This document shows, in pieces, positions 44,544 through 56,600 of a stretch of 64,000 bases of DNA. The notes under the pieces are model-generated. The model worked only from the letters and a program-made list of their open reading frames with translations, ran no database searches and had not been told where the DNA came from. Origin of the DNA: Dipteris shenzhenensis (Eukaryota > Polypodiophyta > Polypodiopsida > Gleicheniales); NCBI GenBank assembly GCA_047967505.1, contig CM106540.1; one strand, written 5' to 3'. A program made the position numbers and the translations under genes. Numbering within the stretch: position 1 is the first letter of the stretch; each line of letters begins with the position of its first letter.

Positions 44544-47500
44544 TTTCAATCCCAAAGAGGATTTCAGCTATCAAGTCGACCAAGTGGAACAGGATCCTTG
44601 GTACATCGACAGCGGTGCATCATCTCATATGACAAATCACCAGGAATGGTTCACAGAAATGAAGCCATTAGAAGGTCAAAAGAATGTCATCTACACAGCA
44701 GACAATACACTGAATCTGGTTCAAGGGACAGGTGTTATCCCTATGAACAATTTCACTGGTACAAAAGGATTAGTCAAAGATGTGCTCTATGTTCCGAAGC
44801 TCAGCAAGAACCTTTTGTCAGTAGGTCAAATGACGGAACACAACTACAAAGTCATCTTCGACGGTGATGAATGCACTATCAGAGACAAATCCAAAAGAGG
44901 TCAGCTAGTAGCAAAAGGTGTCAAGGAAGGACGCTTATACAGGATGCTAGCTACAGTACCAGATAAGCATGCCATGTCAGCTCAAATGCAACAGATGCCA
45001 CTATCTGCAAAATGGCACAAGAGATATGGTCATGTCAACTTCAAGTACTTGTTAGATCTCAGGAATCAAAATATGGCAATTGGGATTCTGAAGCTACAGT
45101 TTCTTGGAAAGGTTTGTGAAGCATGCTGCTTCGGCAAACAAAAGCGAACCAACTTTGTCAGAAGTACCTCTCGTGCACGAGGTATTCTTGATTTGATTCA
45201 TACAGATGTATGGGGTTATGCCCAGACCCGCAGCATCAATGGTTCACTTTATTACTTGACCTTCATCGACGACTATAGCAGATATTGTTGGGTCTACTTT
45301 CTGAAAGAGAAATCTGAAGTCTTTGCCAGATTTCAAGAATTCAAAGCCATGGTAGAAAACCAAACAGGCAGAAAGATCAAGGTCATGAGATCAGACAGAG
45401 GAGGTGAATACATGTCTTCAACATTCATGAACTTTTGCAAAAATCATGGCATTCGAAGACAATTCACATGTGCAGATACTCCTCAGCAAAATGCAATAGC
45501 TGAAAGGAAGAATGGGACTTTAACAGACAGTGCTAGAGCAATGCTTAGTGAAAAGCATCTTCCGAATCAGTATTGGGCAGAAGCAATAGCTACAGCTAAC
45601 TACTTGCTTAATCGGCTTCCTACCGAACCGATACAAGGTATGACTCCTTATGAAGCATTCACTGGACACAAGCCACGCATTGGGCATCTCCGCATATTTG
45701 GTTGCATAGCATATGCCCACATACATGATGATCATCGCAGGAAATTGGATGCAAACTCACGCAAATGCATCATGGTTGGCTACAGTGAAGAAAGCAAAGC
45801 ATACAAATTGTATGATCCCATCAACTGCAAAGTCATTATCTCCAGAGATGTAATCTTCGATGAGGAATCAGAATGGAAAACCTCACCTACACAGGAGATA
45901 GAAGCATCGACTTCACAGTCACCTACAGAACAGGTTGATGAAGAAGAGCAAGAATTTCCAGCAACACCCCAAGCAGCGCCACAACTGCTCAGATGGTCTA
46001 CTAGGGAAAGCAGACCACCAACCAGATTGACATATGCTCAGAAAGGCAAAGCAATTCAGGTGGAAACCACCAACTATGCTCTTATGACTACCATCATGGC
46101 TACAGAAGAGCCAGTGTACTTCGAAGACGCAGTAGATAAGCCAGAATGGCAAACTGCTATGAATGAAGAAATGGATGCTTTGTATAAAAATAACACTTGG
46201 GAATTATGCGACCTTCCACTAGGAAAGAAGGCCATAGCCAACAAATGGGTATACAAAGTGAAGTACAATCCAGATGGCAGTATTCAGAGATACAAAGCCA
46301 GATTAGTTGCAAAAGGATTTGCACAACAATATGGCCAAGATTATGATGAGACTTATGCTCCAGTAGCAAAGATGGATTCCATACGGTTCTTGATATCACT
46401 AGCGACACTCAGCAAATGGAATGTGTATCAGCTCGATGTCAAGAATGCATTTCTCAATGGTTATCTAGACGAGGAAGTCTACATGCAACAACCAGCCGGT
46501 TATGTTGAACCAAGAAAAGAGAACAAGGTTTGCCATCTCAAGAAAAGTCTCTACGGCTTAAAGCAAGCACCCAGAAGTTGGTACAGCAAAATTGACAAGT
46601 ATTTTGCTGATCTGGGATACATGAAGTCCAATGCAGATCATACTCTCTACTACAAAGTTCAAGGGGAAGATATTACTATTGCACTTTTGTACGTAGATGA
46701 TCTCATTGTGACAGGAAGCAAGGATAGCTTCATCAGAAAATTAAAACAAGACTTATCTGCAGAGTTCGACATGAAAGATCTTGGACTTATGCACTATTGT
46801 CTTGGAATTGAGTTCTGGAGAGATTCAGATAGCACATTCATGAGTCAGCTCAAATATGTTGACAGTCTCCTGAAGAAGTTTCATATGGCAGATTGCAAGA
46901 TTGCAGCCACTCCCATGGAACAGAGTTTGAAACTTACTAAAGATTCAGAAAAGTCTACAATCAATGACAGATACTACAGGCAACTCATTGGATCTCTTAT
47001 ATATCTGACAATCACACGGCCAGATATTTGTTATGCAGTAAGCTCACTAGCACAGTTTATGGCAAATCCAAAACAGTCTCACTGGAATGCAGCCAAAAGA
47101 GTCTTGAGATACATCAGAGGTACAAGACAATTTGGCATAGAATACAGAGGAAGTCATCCACTGTTGCATGGATACTGTGATAGTGACTATGCTAGAGATC
47201 ATGAGACCAGGAGATTGACACAGGGATATGCATTTTTCCTTGGTCAAGGTGCTATATCATGGTTGTCAAACAAACAGCCAACTGTTTCTTTGTCTTCGAC
47301 TAAAGCAGAATATAGAGCACTCACTACAGGTGCATGTGAGGCTATATGGCTCAGAAGACTATTGTCAGAAACAGATTACTTTGATGAGTCAAAGCCAACA
47401 ACAATATACTGTGATAATCAATCGGCTCAAGCATTGGCCAAAAATCCAGTATATCACTCCAGGACAAAGCACATTGATGTCAGAGAGCACTTCATCAGAG

Positions 47501-47658
47501 AAAGAGTGTTACTTGGTGACATCACACTGCAGCATTGTGATAGCAAAGAAAATGTTGCAGACATCTTTACCAAACCACTCGGTAAAGAGCTATTCGAGAA
47601 ACACCGACTAGCTCTTGGTTTGCTGCAAAGGAAGGACATTCCCATTAAAGGGGTGTGA
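44544..47658 (+). CDS. Copia II pol: protease, integrase, RT, RNase H
   Basis: The frame is open from 44008 to 47658, but its recognisable part begins near 44540. The protease reads W-Y-I-D-S-G-A-S-S-H-M-T at 44599. The pre-integrase zinc region at about 45010-45150 has W-H-K-R-Y-G-H and C-E-A-C-C-F-G-K. The integrase core has I-H-T-D-V-W-G (45196), F-I-D-D-Y-S-R and Q-Q-N-A-I-A-E-R-K-N. RT (46200-46950) has Y-Q-L-D-V-K-N-A-F-L-N-G and the active site Y-V-D-D-L-I-V-T-G (about 46690). RNase H has G-Y-C-D-S-D-Y-A-R, S-S-T-K-A-E-Y-R-A-L and C-D-N-Q-S-A. All key residues are present and no stop occurs. There is no separate pol ATG at the protease, so expression needs gag-pol continuity, here broken by a one-base frame difference. 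The stop lies 88 bases before the 3' LTR. Confidence 0.95.
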
Positions 47659-47737
47659 TGGAATGTAATGCTCAGTCCTTCTTCGATTCCCCAGAATCAT
47701 CATCTTGAGGGAAGGCCTACTTCATGATGTTGATCTT

Positions 47738-47746
47738 GAGGGAAGG
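47738..47746 (+). promoter_or_regulatory. Copia II polypurine tract
   Basis: gagggaagg abuts the 3' LTR and would prime plus-strand DNA synthesis. A similar gagggaagg lies 34 bases upstream (47706-47714). Confidence 0.8.
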
Positions 47747-48003
47747 TGTTGAGAGTTCACGCTCAACATCATGTGATCATGTGTGCATAGCACCATCACG
47801 TGATCATATGTGCATAGCACTAACCTTATAGAGTGCTATAAAGGAAAGGGTTAGATCCCCTAACCCTAACCCTAAAAGGGTTTGTATATATTCTATTTTT
47901 TCAACTAATTCTAGGGTACAGTTAGTCATTTGTGGTGTGCTCTCTAGCTGTGCCCTCTCTCCTCATCTCCACTCTTCTCCTCTCCGCTCTTCATATTTTG
48001 TCA
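47747..48003 (+). repeat. Copia II 3' LTR (257 bp)
   Basis: Same as the 5' LTR except c to g and t to g near its 3' end. Its last 173 bases are part of the 334-bp duplication. Confidence 0.95.
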
Positions 48004-48498
48004 CTTCCCGCACTTGCATGTAGCCTAGTTGGCGGTGTGCCAACTCTATCTAAAGCCATCTAGCCATCAGGCCACACATGGCCCCCATCTGGTGTCCAAA
48101 CCAAGACCTACCGGATAAGTGAGCTACTCAAATGCCTTCTCCTCATATGGGGGGCTTACAAGTAGAGTGCTATAAAGGAAAGGGTTAGATCCCCTAACCC
48201 TAACCCTAAAAGGGTTTGTATATATTCTATTTTTTCAATTAATTCTAGGGTACAGTTAGTCATTTGTGGTGTGCTCTCTAGCTGTGCCCTCTCTCCTCAT
48301 CTCCACTCTTCTCCTCTCCGCTCTTCATATTTTGTCACTTCCCGCACTTGCATGTAGCCTAGTTGGCGGTGTGCCAACTCTATCTAAAGCCATCTAGCCA
48401 TCAGGCCACACATGGCCCCCATCTGGTGTCCAAACCAAGACCTACCGGATAAGTGAGCTACTCAAATGCCTTCTCCTCATATGGGGGGCTTACAAGTA
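47831..48498. repeat. 334-bp tandem duplication across the copia II / copia I junction
   Basis: 47831-48164 is repeated at 48165-48498. The unit contains the last 173 bp of the copia II 3' LTR, the cttcc duplication, and about 160 bp of the copia I LTR. The breakpoints share tagagt (tatagagtgc in copia II, agtagagtta in copia I). The copies look identical, so the event is recent and postdates copia II. Confidence 0.93.
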
Positions 48499-48551
48499 GA
48501 GTTAGCTAGTTCCCACATAGTTACACAAGAGTGGAGCATTGATATCTAACA
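48009..48551 (-). repeat. Copia I 5' LTR, second piece, containing the duplication
   Basis: Continues ccgcacttgcatgtagcc from 40714 and ends CTAACA at 48551. It includes the extra 334-bp unit. Confidence 0.9.
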
Positions 48552-48556
48552 GTTCT

Positions 48557-51372
48557 AACCCTAGTTTGTTTGGATGGTGGGAGTAGGTAAGGGGACCCCG
48601 ACCTAAGAACTTGGACTGCCTAAGGATTCGTCATCTTTTGTCAATATTATGTTTGTCAAACTCAATATTATTAAGAATTCTTAATTTGATCAAAATTTTT
48701 GAAAAGTCTAGTTGCATTTTTCAACTTAGATGTCTCAAACATTTTTTTCTTATATGTTTTCTTTTTTTAACTTTTTATCCAATTGATGGAATTAATTGCA
48801 TGGCTCAATTATTGATGGGACTTTTTAATCTAAACACACACACACACACACCCTTTCCATCCCCTTGAAGAGACTAAGTGAGAAGGTATAAAACATGGGA
48901 CTTAGCTCCTATGTAATGGAAATGGATATATAACTTTATACTTAGGTAATGTTTGACATAGTAAGTATCGAGACAAGAAGGGCTCCAACTAGATGGGTGT
49001 CCTATGGTTAGAGAGAAAGGGATAACCCATTTGATTGAAGAAAGATACAAAACAAGTGGTGGTGAAAGAGAAACAAGAAATTGTTATCACCATTGGAGGG
49101 ATTTAATAATATGAGGTATGTTGGACATTGACATGGCATATACTTGAAGGTTGTGGGATTACTCGCTTATTAATGGCATGAGGAAGACACGGGACTATAC
49201 GGCATATGATCGTTGCACCAACAATTGGCAAGTGCCAGTCGACCTAATAGGGCGTATTGGTGGATAGTAATAAAACAAGTATTGGCCGAGCCTCGAGCCA
49301 TGAGCCATGCGAGGGAGAACACCCTAAAGAACCTCTAGAGAGAGCGTCCGTGACTTCAGAGAGTGTGCTCACAACTTTCAAGCCTTCTTACATTGGCTTG
49401 TATATCGAAGCACATGTTACGTGAAGGTTTATTAGCTCCAGGATGGTTGCTATGCATTATAAGGCACACTGATTAAAAATTTCATGCTATGGAAGCTGAA
49501 CAGGTAGAGCTATTGGTTTTAGGAGTGCCAGTGTCATTATGAAAGCTGAACAGGTAGAGTTGTTGGTTTTAGGAGTGCAAGCATCACAACACTCTTTATG
49601 TGTTGTTCATTGCAGTGTTCACCTAACTCCTTACATAGCTATATATCCAAAAAATCATGACTAGAGGAGAATTGTGCACTATGTCCATTTGAGCCTGCTC
49701 TCATGGAGGAGAAATCGGAGAAGAGAGTGATGTCGTGCTCTACTACTAGAGAGATGGCCCCCTCCCCCTCTTGGAAGAGTCCTACCCATGATGGTGATGA
49801 GACCAAATATGAGAGGGGCGCATGCTCTTATGGATAGGTTAAATTAATCGATATGTGATGCTACAAGGCATGAGCTCTGGGAAACATAGCAATTCGCTTT
49901 GGGAAATCTATTCTTGATTTATCTTTTTGCCTTATAATGGTGACATTTAAACATTTTAACAAACGAGCTCTAAAATGAGATGGGAAGCACAGCCATCATC
50001 GAGGATAGTTAGAGACATGTTACGTGTTTAACGATGCCACTCATAATGTTGGGCCTGTTAGGAGGTGCTGTAGATAGCACCAAACCTTTTCTTTGTACAT
50101 ATCTACCTAGTATAAGGACTCCCGTGGTAGGATGACTAATGGGGTGAGTGTTGCATGGGACTATTTAAAGATGATTTTTTGTAACTTTTGGTGTTAGTGG
50201 TCCTAGCGTGTTTGGCTGGATCTTACACGTTTTGTGATATGGTGATGAGTAGGAGGTGGAACGTTGACATTCTAAAGTTGGCCTTGACATGGACACTTAC
50301 CCCTAGGTCATTGTTGGCTTCATGCCAAGAAGTATTTTGTTTAAATGATAAGCGCAGATTATCTCAAACCCTTCTATTACTATTTCCCTAGTCTGTTCCA
50401 TGCGAGAAAGTGAAAAAATTTTAGAGATATGTCTCAAGAGACCCCCAATCCCTAGCATGACTCTTCTAAGCAATTGTATGGGATTTGTTTCCAAACTTGG
50501 TTTCCACTAGATTCATAGAAATGTTGCTCTTTGTGATCCTTGATCGGGGACATATTACCATCCTCTATGTCATTAAGCTTGTCTTTATGTTGTACTTGTC
50601 TGCAATGGGAGATCAGTTTCATCTTTCTACTTTACAAAAAGGAGGGTGTACAATGCTAAATGGAGTGAGCAGCTCCCACATGTTGCAACATGTCCTGCTT
50701 GCTTTACTTTGTAATTTTATAGTAACTAGATAAAAAGGAATGGTGCATAACACATGGTCTTCACTTACTAGTGGGCAAGATAGAAATGTGATTAGTTCTT
50801 CGAATAGGTCTAGTTTGTATTTGAAAGCATAATAAGTACAACAATGAGCTGAAGGCTTCGCACACCATGCTCAAAGCTATCCCTTGGTGATATGCGTGAC
50901 TTCTGTCTTGTGAATGGACGTAAAGGTAAGAAGAAGCCCGCATTAGATTATTTTGATGCAGAAAAGTTAGCATGCAGATTGGCCTTTTCTTGCATTAACC
51001 CGCAACTAGGAATGGGCACACATGAAGAGAGCCATGTGGCCTCGGACTCCTCATAGTCTACATAGTGTTGTGGAGCTTAATTGCTTATTGTGCTATTGGA
51101 TGGGACTAGTTTAACCTTGGGAGACTTACTATCTCAAGAAGAAGGTAGAAAGTTCATAAATAAGGGACCCCGATATCAGAGAATCGTAGGACCTACATGG
51201 TGTAATATGGGATATAGGCCTATATGTAGGGGTTATTTTAAAGAGTGGATGGTTAATGTTATGAAATCAACAAGGAATGCTAGTTATGGAAGATCATTGC
51301 TATATTTTATAGAAGGTATGGTTGTTTGGTCATTTATTCTACTTGCTAATTGGAAAACAATTGGTAATACCC
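48557..51372 (-). repeat. Right arm of the inverted repeat, outer piece
   Basis: Begins aaccctagtttgtttgg, completing repeat X copy 5 (to about 48852, with a CA run at 48834-48851). It then runs as the reverse complement of 23470 back to about 20920. Homology is lost after ggaaaacaattggta (about 51372). No recognisable protein was seen on either strand. Confidence 0.85.
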
Positions 51373-51595
51373 CGCCAAATCCACAAGGATAAGGGAGGGA
51401 TCCAAGTTCAACAACAAGGGAGAGCTTGTTATAAAAAAGAATCACAAAAATAGAAAGGGGGGAGATGAAAAAGATTCTTGTTAACTCCAAGTTAGTTTGA
51501 GTACCCAATTTGGATAATTAACAAAAAAGGGGATATGGAAAGGGGGAGGTTCTAATAAAATAATGATGTACTTGGATTGTATGCACCATCATACC

Positions 51596-52770
51596 CTACA
51601 TAGACAAAGAAATTTTACCAATCTGCACAATAGGATGTGCAGTATCATCACCAGTCTCCACAAATCCTGGTATTTCCATTTTCCTTGCATCTTGCATCCA
51701 TTCTGCATGACCTGTCATGTGATTTGACACACCTAAGTCAACATACCACACATCATTGCTTTCTTCTGCACTTGTCATAGAATTGGTCATGTGCTGCACC
51801 ATAAACAGATGCTCATTTCTATCATCACCCTGTCTACTAGAAGATGCATAGTTCCCTTGCTGCAATTTTCCATTCATGATGTCATTCTGCTTTTTATAGC
51901 AATCTTTAGCCATATGACCCATTTTACCACAATAGTAGTAATCAACATTGTTGTTTGCATTTTGGCCTCTCTTCCATCCACCACGACCTCTTTGGCTCCA
52001 CCTGCCTCTAGAGTTACCATGTCCTCCTCCATAGGACTGGTTTTCTTGAGTTTGCTGCATATTCTGATTTCTACCATGGCCTCTAGATCGACCTCTTCTA
52101 CCTCTGCCTCTACCTCTTCTAGCATATGAGTAGAAGATAATTTCTTTTGAAGTTCCTCCTGAAGAAGATGCACCACCATTTCTCTGCTCTTCAGAAATTA
52201 GAAGAGCAAACAACTCCTCAAAATCAGGAAATTTTTCACGGACGGCAATGGATGTCCGGAACTGTGCATAATCCTTTCCTAGACCATTCAAGGTCACAGA
52301 AACTAGATCATCATCTTTCACTGGTGACCCAATGGAAGCAAGTGCATCTGCAATTTTCTTCACCTTCATGTGGTAGTCATTGATGCTCATATTTTCTCTC
52401 TGCACATTGTGCAACTCCTACTTGAGCTGCATTTTCCTGGCTTGCGTATTTGTGCTGACATTTTTGCCAAAGTATCCCATGCCTCCTTTGGCGTACTTGC
52501 ATCCTGAATATGCACAATCATAGAATGTGAAATACTGATAGACAGCCAGTACATAACTTTTTTGGCTCTCTCATGCCATCCTTTAAATGCTTGCATTTCC
52601 TATTGATTGGGAATATTAGAAAGAACTGGTTCTTCTTCATTTCCTGTAATGAACTCCCAATAGCCTTTTCCCATAAGGAAATTCGTCATTCTAAACTTCC
52701 ACGCTTGGAAGTTGTTCTTGTCAAGCTTTTCAGTGACAATCTATGAAAGAGAATCACACGCCATTACAGA
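51596..52770 (-). pseudogene. Copia III-type gag and protease start, broken
   Basis: From 52750 down it reads L-D-K-N-N-F-Q-A-W-K-F-R-M-T-N-F and, after a stop at 52597, W-H-E-R-A-K-K and A-S-T-P-K-E-A-W-D-T-L. A frame change near 52440 leads to a 272-codon frame (52414-51596) with L-N-G-L-G-K-D-Y-A-Q-F, an Arg/Gly-rich stretch, and the knuckle Y-Y-Y-C-G-K-M-G-H-M-A-K-D-C (first Cys changed to Tyr). The protease start is W-Y-V-D-L-G-V-S-N-H-M-T, in which the catalytic D-S-G has become D-L-G. The copy is clearly inactive and close in sequence to copia IV. Confidence 0.9.
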
Positions 52771-53310
52771 ACACAGCAAAATATTCTGTCACTGCAAAAA
52801 ACACAGCTTCTGCCTGACACGGGCAAATCTGCAAAACTGACGAAAGTAGTATTTGACCACACAGTCACTTCCTAGTGATGATTTTGCATCAACAGGCAAT
52901 AAGGTGATTTTGTAACTCCCAGTATCTCTGTGCACAGGCATATGATGCAATTTCTATGGCAACTTTTCACCGACCTGTAGAGCAGTGGTCGCACAGCAAA
53001 AACAGGGCTTTTTTCTCAGTGCTTGCGAAGAACTTCCACCTCCAAAGTAGGCCCCGAAATAGCCTCGAATCCGAAAAATAAAGTCACCAAGGGCTTCCCC
53101 CTTTCCCGCAGCATATATTGCCCTCTTGCCACACCGTGAATGGTGTCTCAATCTGAGAAAATGAACTAGACTTGCACTTTCCGGCTGTGCTACCTGCAGA
53201 GATTTGCTCCCAAACTCGAAAAAAGAAAGAAACATTGGTCCTCTTACCAAGACACCGTAAACTTGGTTTGCTTTCTTGAGCTCCTTACCATGAACCAGGC
53301 TCTGATATCA

Positions 53311-53365
53311 TGTGAAGATAGTGGGAGAGAAGGAAGGAGTCTCACTTGCAACTTTCTCACATACA
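53311..53365 (-). repeat. Copia III-type 5' LTR, inner piece
   Basis: Starts tgtgaagatagtggg beside the primer site and ends ataca, the copia IV target duplication. It continues at 58711. Confidence 0.88.
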
Positions 53366-53664
53366 TGTAAAGAATAAGGGAGAGAGATAGGAGACTCAAG
53401 TTCAGCTTTCTTCACAACACACAAAAGAGAGAGGACACAAGGTTTGGAGGGTGAAGCCTTTCTTCACTTTTGCACACAACAACAATACAATAGAAGAGGG
53501 AAATACCCTATATGTCAAAACCTAGAATACGTGGTTCATATGTGAACCCAAACCAAAAACATACGTGGTAGTCTAACTACACCACGAGTACAACTAACAT
53601 AGGCGGTGACATAAATGATAGTCATCCAGGAGATGTATCGGGGGTAGAGCTTGATATCTCAACA
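53366..53664 (-). repeat. Copia IV 3' LTR (299 bp)
   Basis: TG...CA bounded. The pol frame reads 43 bases into it before its stop codon at 53622. Confidence 0.95.
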
Positions 53665-56600
53665 CTCCCCCTCAAGCTCAAATCCATCTCACGTACACCA
53701 AGCAAGCTCCTAAATCTGCGAAGCTTCTCGGTACCCAATGCCTTCGTAAAGATATCAGCCACCTGCTCCTCAGTGCTGACATAGACAAGATCAATCTCAC
53801 CAGCTAGAACCTTCTCTCTCACAAAGTGATAATGCACCTCAATGTGCTTCGTTCTAGCATGATAAACTGGGTTATTAGCAAGCATGATGCTGCTAATGTT
53901 GTCACAATGAATGACAACTGCTGCATGAACTGACTGTCCCATATCTGCAAGTAGCTTCCGTAACCAAGCTACCTCACATGCAGCCATTGCTGCACCCCTG
54001 TACTCAGCCTCTGTGCTCGACAAGGCAACTGTTGGCTGCTTCTTGCTGCTCCAACTGATGGCACCACTCCCAAGGGAAAACATAAAACCACTAGTAGATC
54101 TCCTGTCTGAGACACTACCAGCCCAGTCAGCATCTGTGTATTTATGTACCTGTAATGCACACCCAGCTTCATAGAACAGTCCATAATGCAATGTGGACTT
54201 CACATACCGCAGTATGCGCCTAGCCGCATCCAAATGTGGCTTCCTCGGTGCCTGCATAAACTGACTCACCAGCCCCACAGCATAGCTCAAATCTGGTCTG
54301 GTTATAGTCATGTAAATCAAGCTACCTACTATGCGCCTGTACATAGTAATATCTTCAAGAAGCTCACCTGACTCTGCATTGAGCTTCACATTCTGCTCCA
54401 ATGGAACAGAGATAGGCTTACAGCCTGTCATCCCATATTTGGACAGCATGTCCAAACCGTATTGCCTTTGCAACAGCCATATCCCACTTGGGGATCTAAT
54501 AACCTCAATGCCCAAGAAGTAATGCAGCTCTCCCAAATCCTTCATCTCAAATTTCTGCTTCAACAGCAGCTTCACTTCATTAATGTCTGCATCACTATCA
54601 CCTGTAATAATCAAGTCATCAACATATATGACTATAAGCACAATCCCTCTGTTTGTCCTTTTCACATAAAGTGAAAAATCTGAATTGGAAATCTGAAATC
54701 CAATAGTGACAAGATATTGCCCTATCTTGTCTGACCATGCCCTCGGCGCCTGTTTTAAGCCATACAAGGCTTTGCGCAACCTGCATACAAAATCGGGGTG
54801 TGCTTTATCCTCATAAGCTTCTGGCTGCATCATATAAACCTCTTCCTGCAAGTCACCATGCAAGAAGGCATTTTTCACATCCATCTGATGCAAAGACCAT
54901 CCCTTTGCAGCAGCCATAGCAATTACTGCTCTCACGGTTGCCATCCTTGCAACTGGGCTGAAAGTTTCCTCATAGTCAATTCCATATGTCTGTGCAAAAC
55001 CTTTGGCAACCAATCTTGCCTTGTACCTGCTAACAGACCCATCAGCATTGTGCTTTACTTTGTAAACCCACTTGCAGCCAACAGCCTTCTTATCATGAGG
55101 CAAAGGCATCAAATCCCAAGTGTGGTTTGCATCCAAGGCAGCCATCTCTTCATCCATAGCTGCTTCCCAATTTTTATGCCCTGCTGCATCCTCAAAACAT
55201 GTGGGCTCTGGCTCCTCTAGAACCTTGACCATATAAGCATAGTGATGTGCTGTATACCCATCATATCTCAGCCTGTCAACTGGATACTTAATACGAGTGG
55301 ACCTCCGTACAACTGGATCAGTTGCAGGCGTCTTTAAATCATGCCTGCTTTTCCTTGCACCAGGTGTAACAACAGAAGGAATCCCAAGTTCCTCATCAAG
55401 GCTCATTTCAGAGCCGCTTGACTCTCCATCAACATGAGAGCTACCAGCAGACACATCAAACACTGGAGTATGGTCCACTTTTTCTTTTCCCTTATGTGAT
55501 ACCTGCACAACACTATCAAGACTGCCATGTGACGATTCACTAGATCTCAATCTCCCTGTCCATGCATTAGATCCACTAGTAGAGGACTCTCTGGGTCCAC
55601 TCAAGGCTTGAGATTGCTGCTCTGCATTTATTGCAGCATTCCCATTTCCTGCATCTGCGTCTCCTACCATAACAGTTGGTGCATACCAGCTGCTCATTTC
55701 ATCAAAAACAACATCTCTGCTCACTTGCATTTTGCGGGTGGAAGGGTTATAACAGCGATACCCTTTCTGGTGCTGAGCATATCCAATAAAGATGCATTTT
55801 TCTGCCTTTGGATCCAGCTTTGTTCTCTTCTCATCAGGAACATGAACATAAGCTATGCAACCAAATACCTTCAAGTGAGAAATATCTGGTTTTTGGCCTG
55901 TATACATTTCTTTAGGCGTCATGCCATGGACAGCTGCAGTGGGGGTTCTGTTCATAATATAAACAGCAGTTGCTACTGCTTCAGCCCAAAAATAATCAGG
56001 CATGTTTTTCTCATTTAGGATCCGTCCTACTTCTGCAATATGCCTGTTCTTCCTTTCTGCAACCCCATTCTGCTGAGGGGTAGACCTGCATGAGTGCTTC
56101 CTTTGAATTCCCTGTTCTTTCAGATATTCACAAAATTCTTCTGAAAAGTACTCTCCCCCTCCATCAGATCTTAGCACTTTAATATGCACACCTTTCTCTT
56201 TTTCAACCATGGCCTTAAAAGCCTTGAAATGGCTGAACACTTCACTTTTGTGCTTCATAAAATAAATCCACACCTTCCTAGTGTAGTCATCAATAAACGT
56301 CACATAATAATGGCATCCACCAATAGAAGCAGCTTTGGTTGTCCAAACATCTGAATGGATCACTTCCAAAGGTCTTCTGCTCACCTTAGCATTTTTGGGA
56401 AATGCATGTCTGACCTGCTTACCCATTTGGCATGCTTCACATACCTTTTGCATTCCCTCAACTTTGAATTTAGGCAAACCTGCAACAATGTTTTTCGTTT
56501 GCATAGATTTCAGCCTTTGTATATTCACGTGCCCAATGCGCTTGTGCCATATCTCAATATCTGCAATGACACCTCTCCCATGCGCAAACATAGCAGCTTT

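Larger units (their letters stand above)
40715..48003 (+). mobile_element. Copia element II, young, nearly intact (7.29 kb)
   Basis: It has two 257-bp LTRs (40715-40971 and 47747-48003) that differ at only two positions, both near the 3' end. Termini are TGTTGAG...TTTTTTCA or TTTTGTCA, and the 5-bp TSD is cttcc. The primer site tggtatcagagc (40972-40983) and the polypurine tract gagggaagg (47738-47746) are intact. A long leader (40984-43409) precedes gag and pol. It inserted into the 5' LTR of copia I. It is recent but carries one stop in gag and a frame change between gag and pol, so autonomy is doubtful unless these are bypassed. Confidence 0.97.
35310..48551 (-). mobile_element. Copia element I, interrupted by copia II and by MITE B
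   Basis: A complete but dead minus-strand LTR retrotransposon. Its 3' LTR is 35310-36063 (754 bp) and its internal region is 36064-40194. Its 5' LTR is 40195-40714 continued at 48009-48551, the gap being copia II plus its duplicated cttcc. Termini are TGTAAG...CTAACA and the 5-bp TSD is gttct. A tRNA-iMet-type primer site (reverse complement gctctgatacca, 40183-40194) and a polypurine tract (36064-36071) flank the internal region. Removing copia II and the 334-bp duplication gives about 5.6 kb, normal for plant copia. In the first 280 bp the LTRs differ at about 17 positions by eye, mostly transitions, so it is the oldest layer of this stack. Confidence 0.95.

Noticed and set aside
47228-47611. 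Second frame overlapping copia II RNase H
   Set aside because: A +1 shadow of the intact pol frame; its residues do not form a known domain.
20920-51372. Maverick/Polinton-like giant element with inverted ends
   Set aside because: No integrase, DNA polymerase B, ATPase or capsid genes lie between the arms; the contents are unrelated retroelements.
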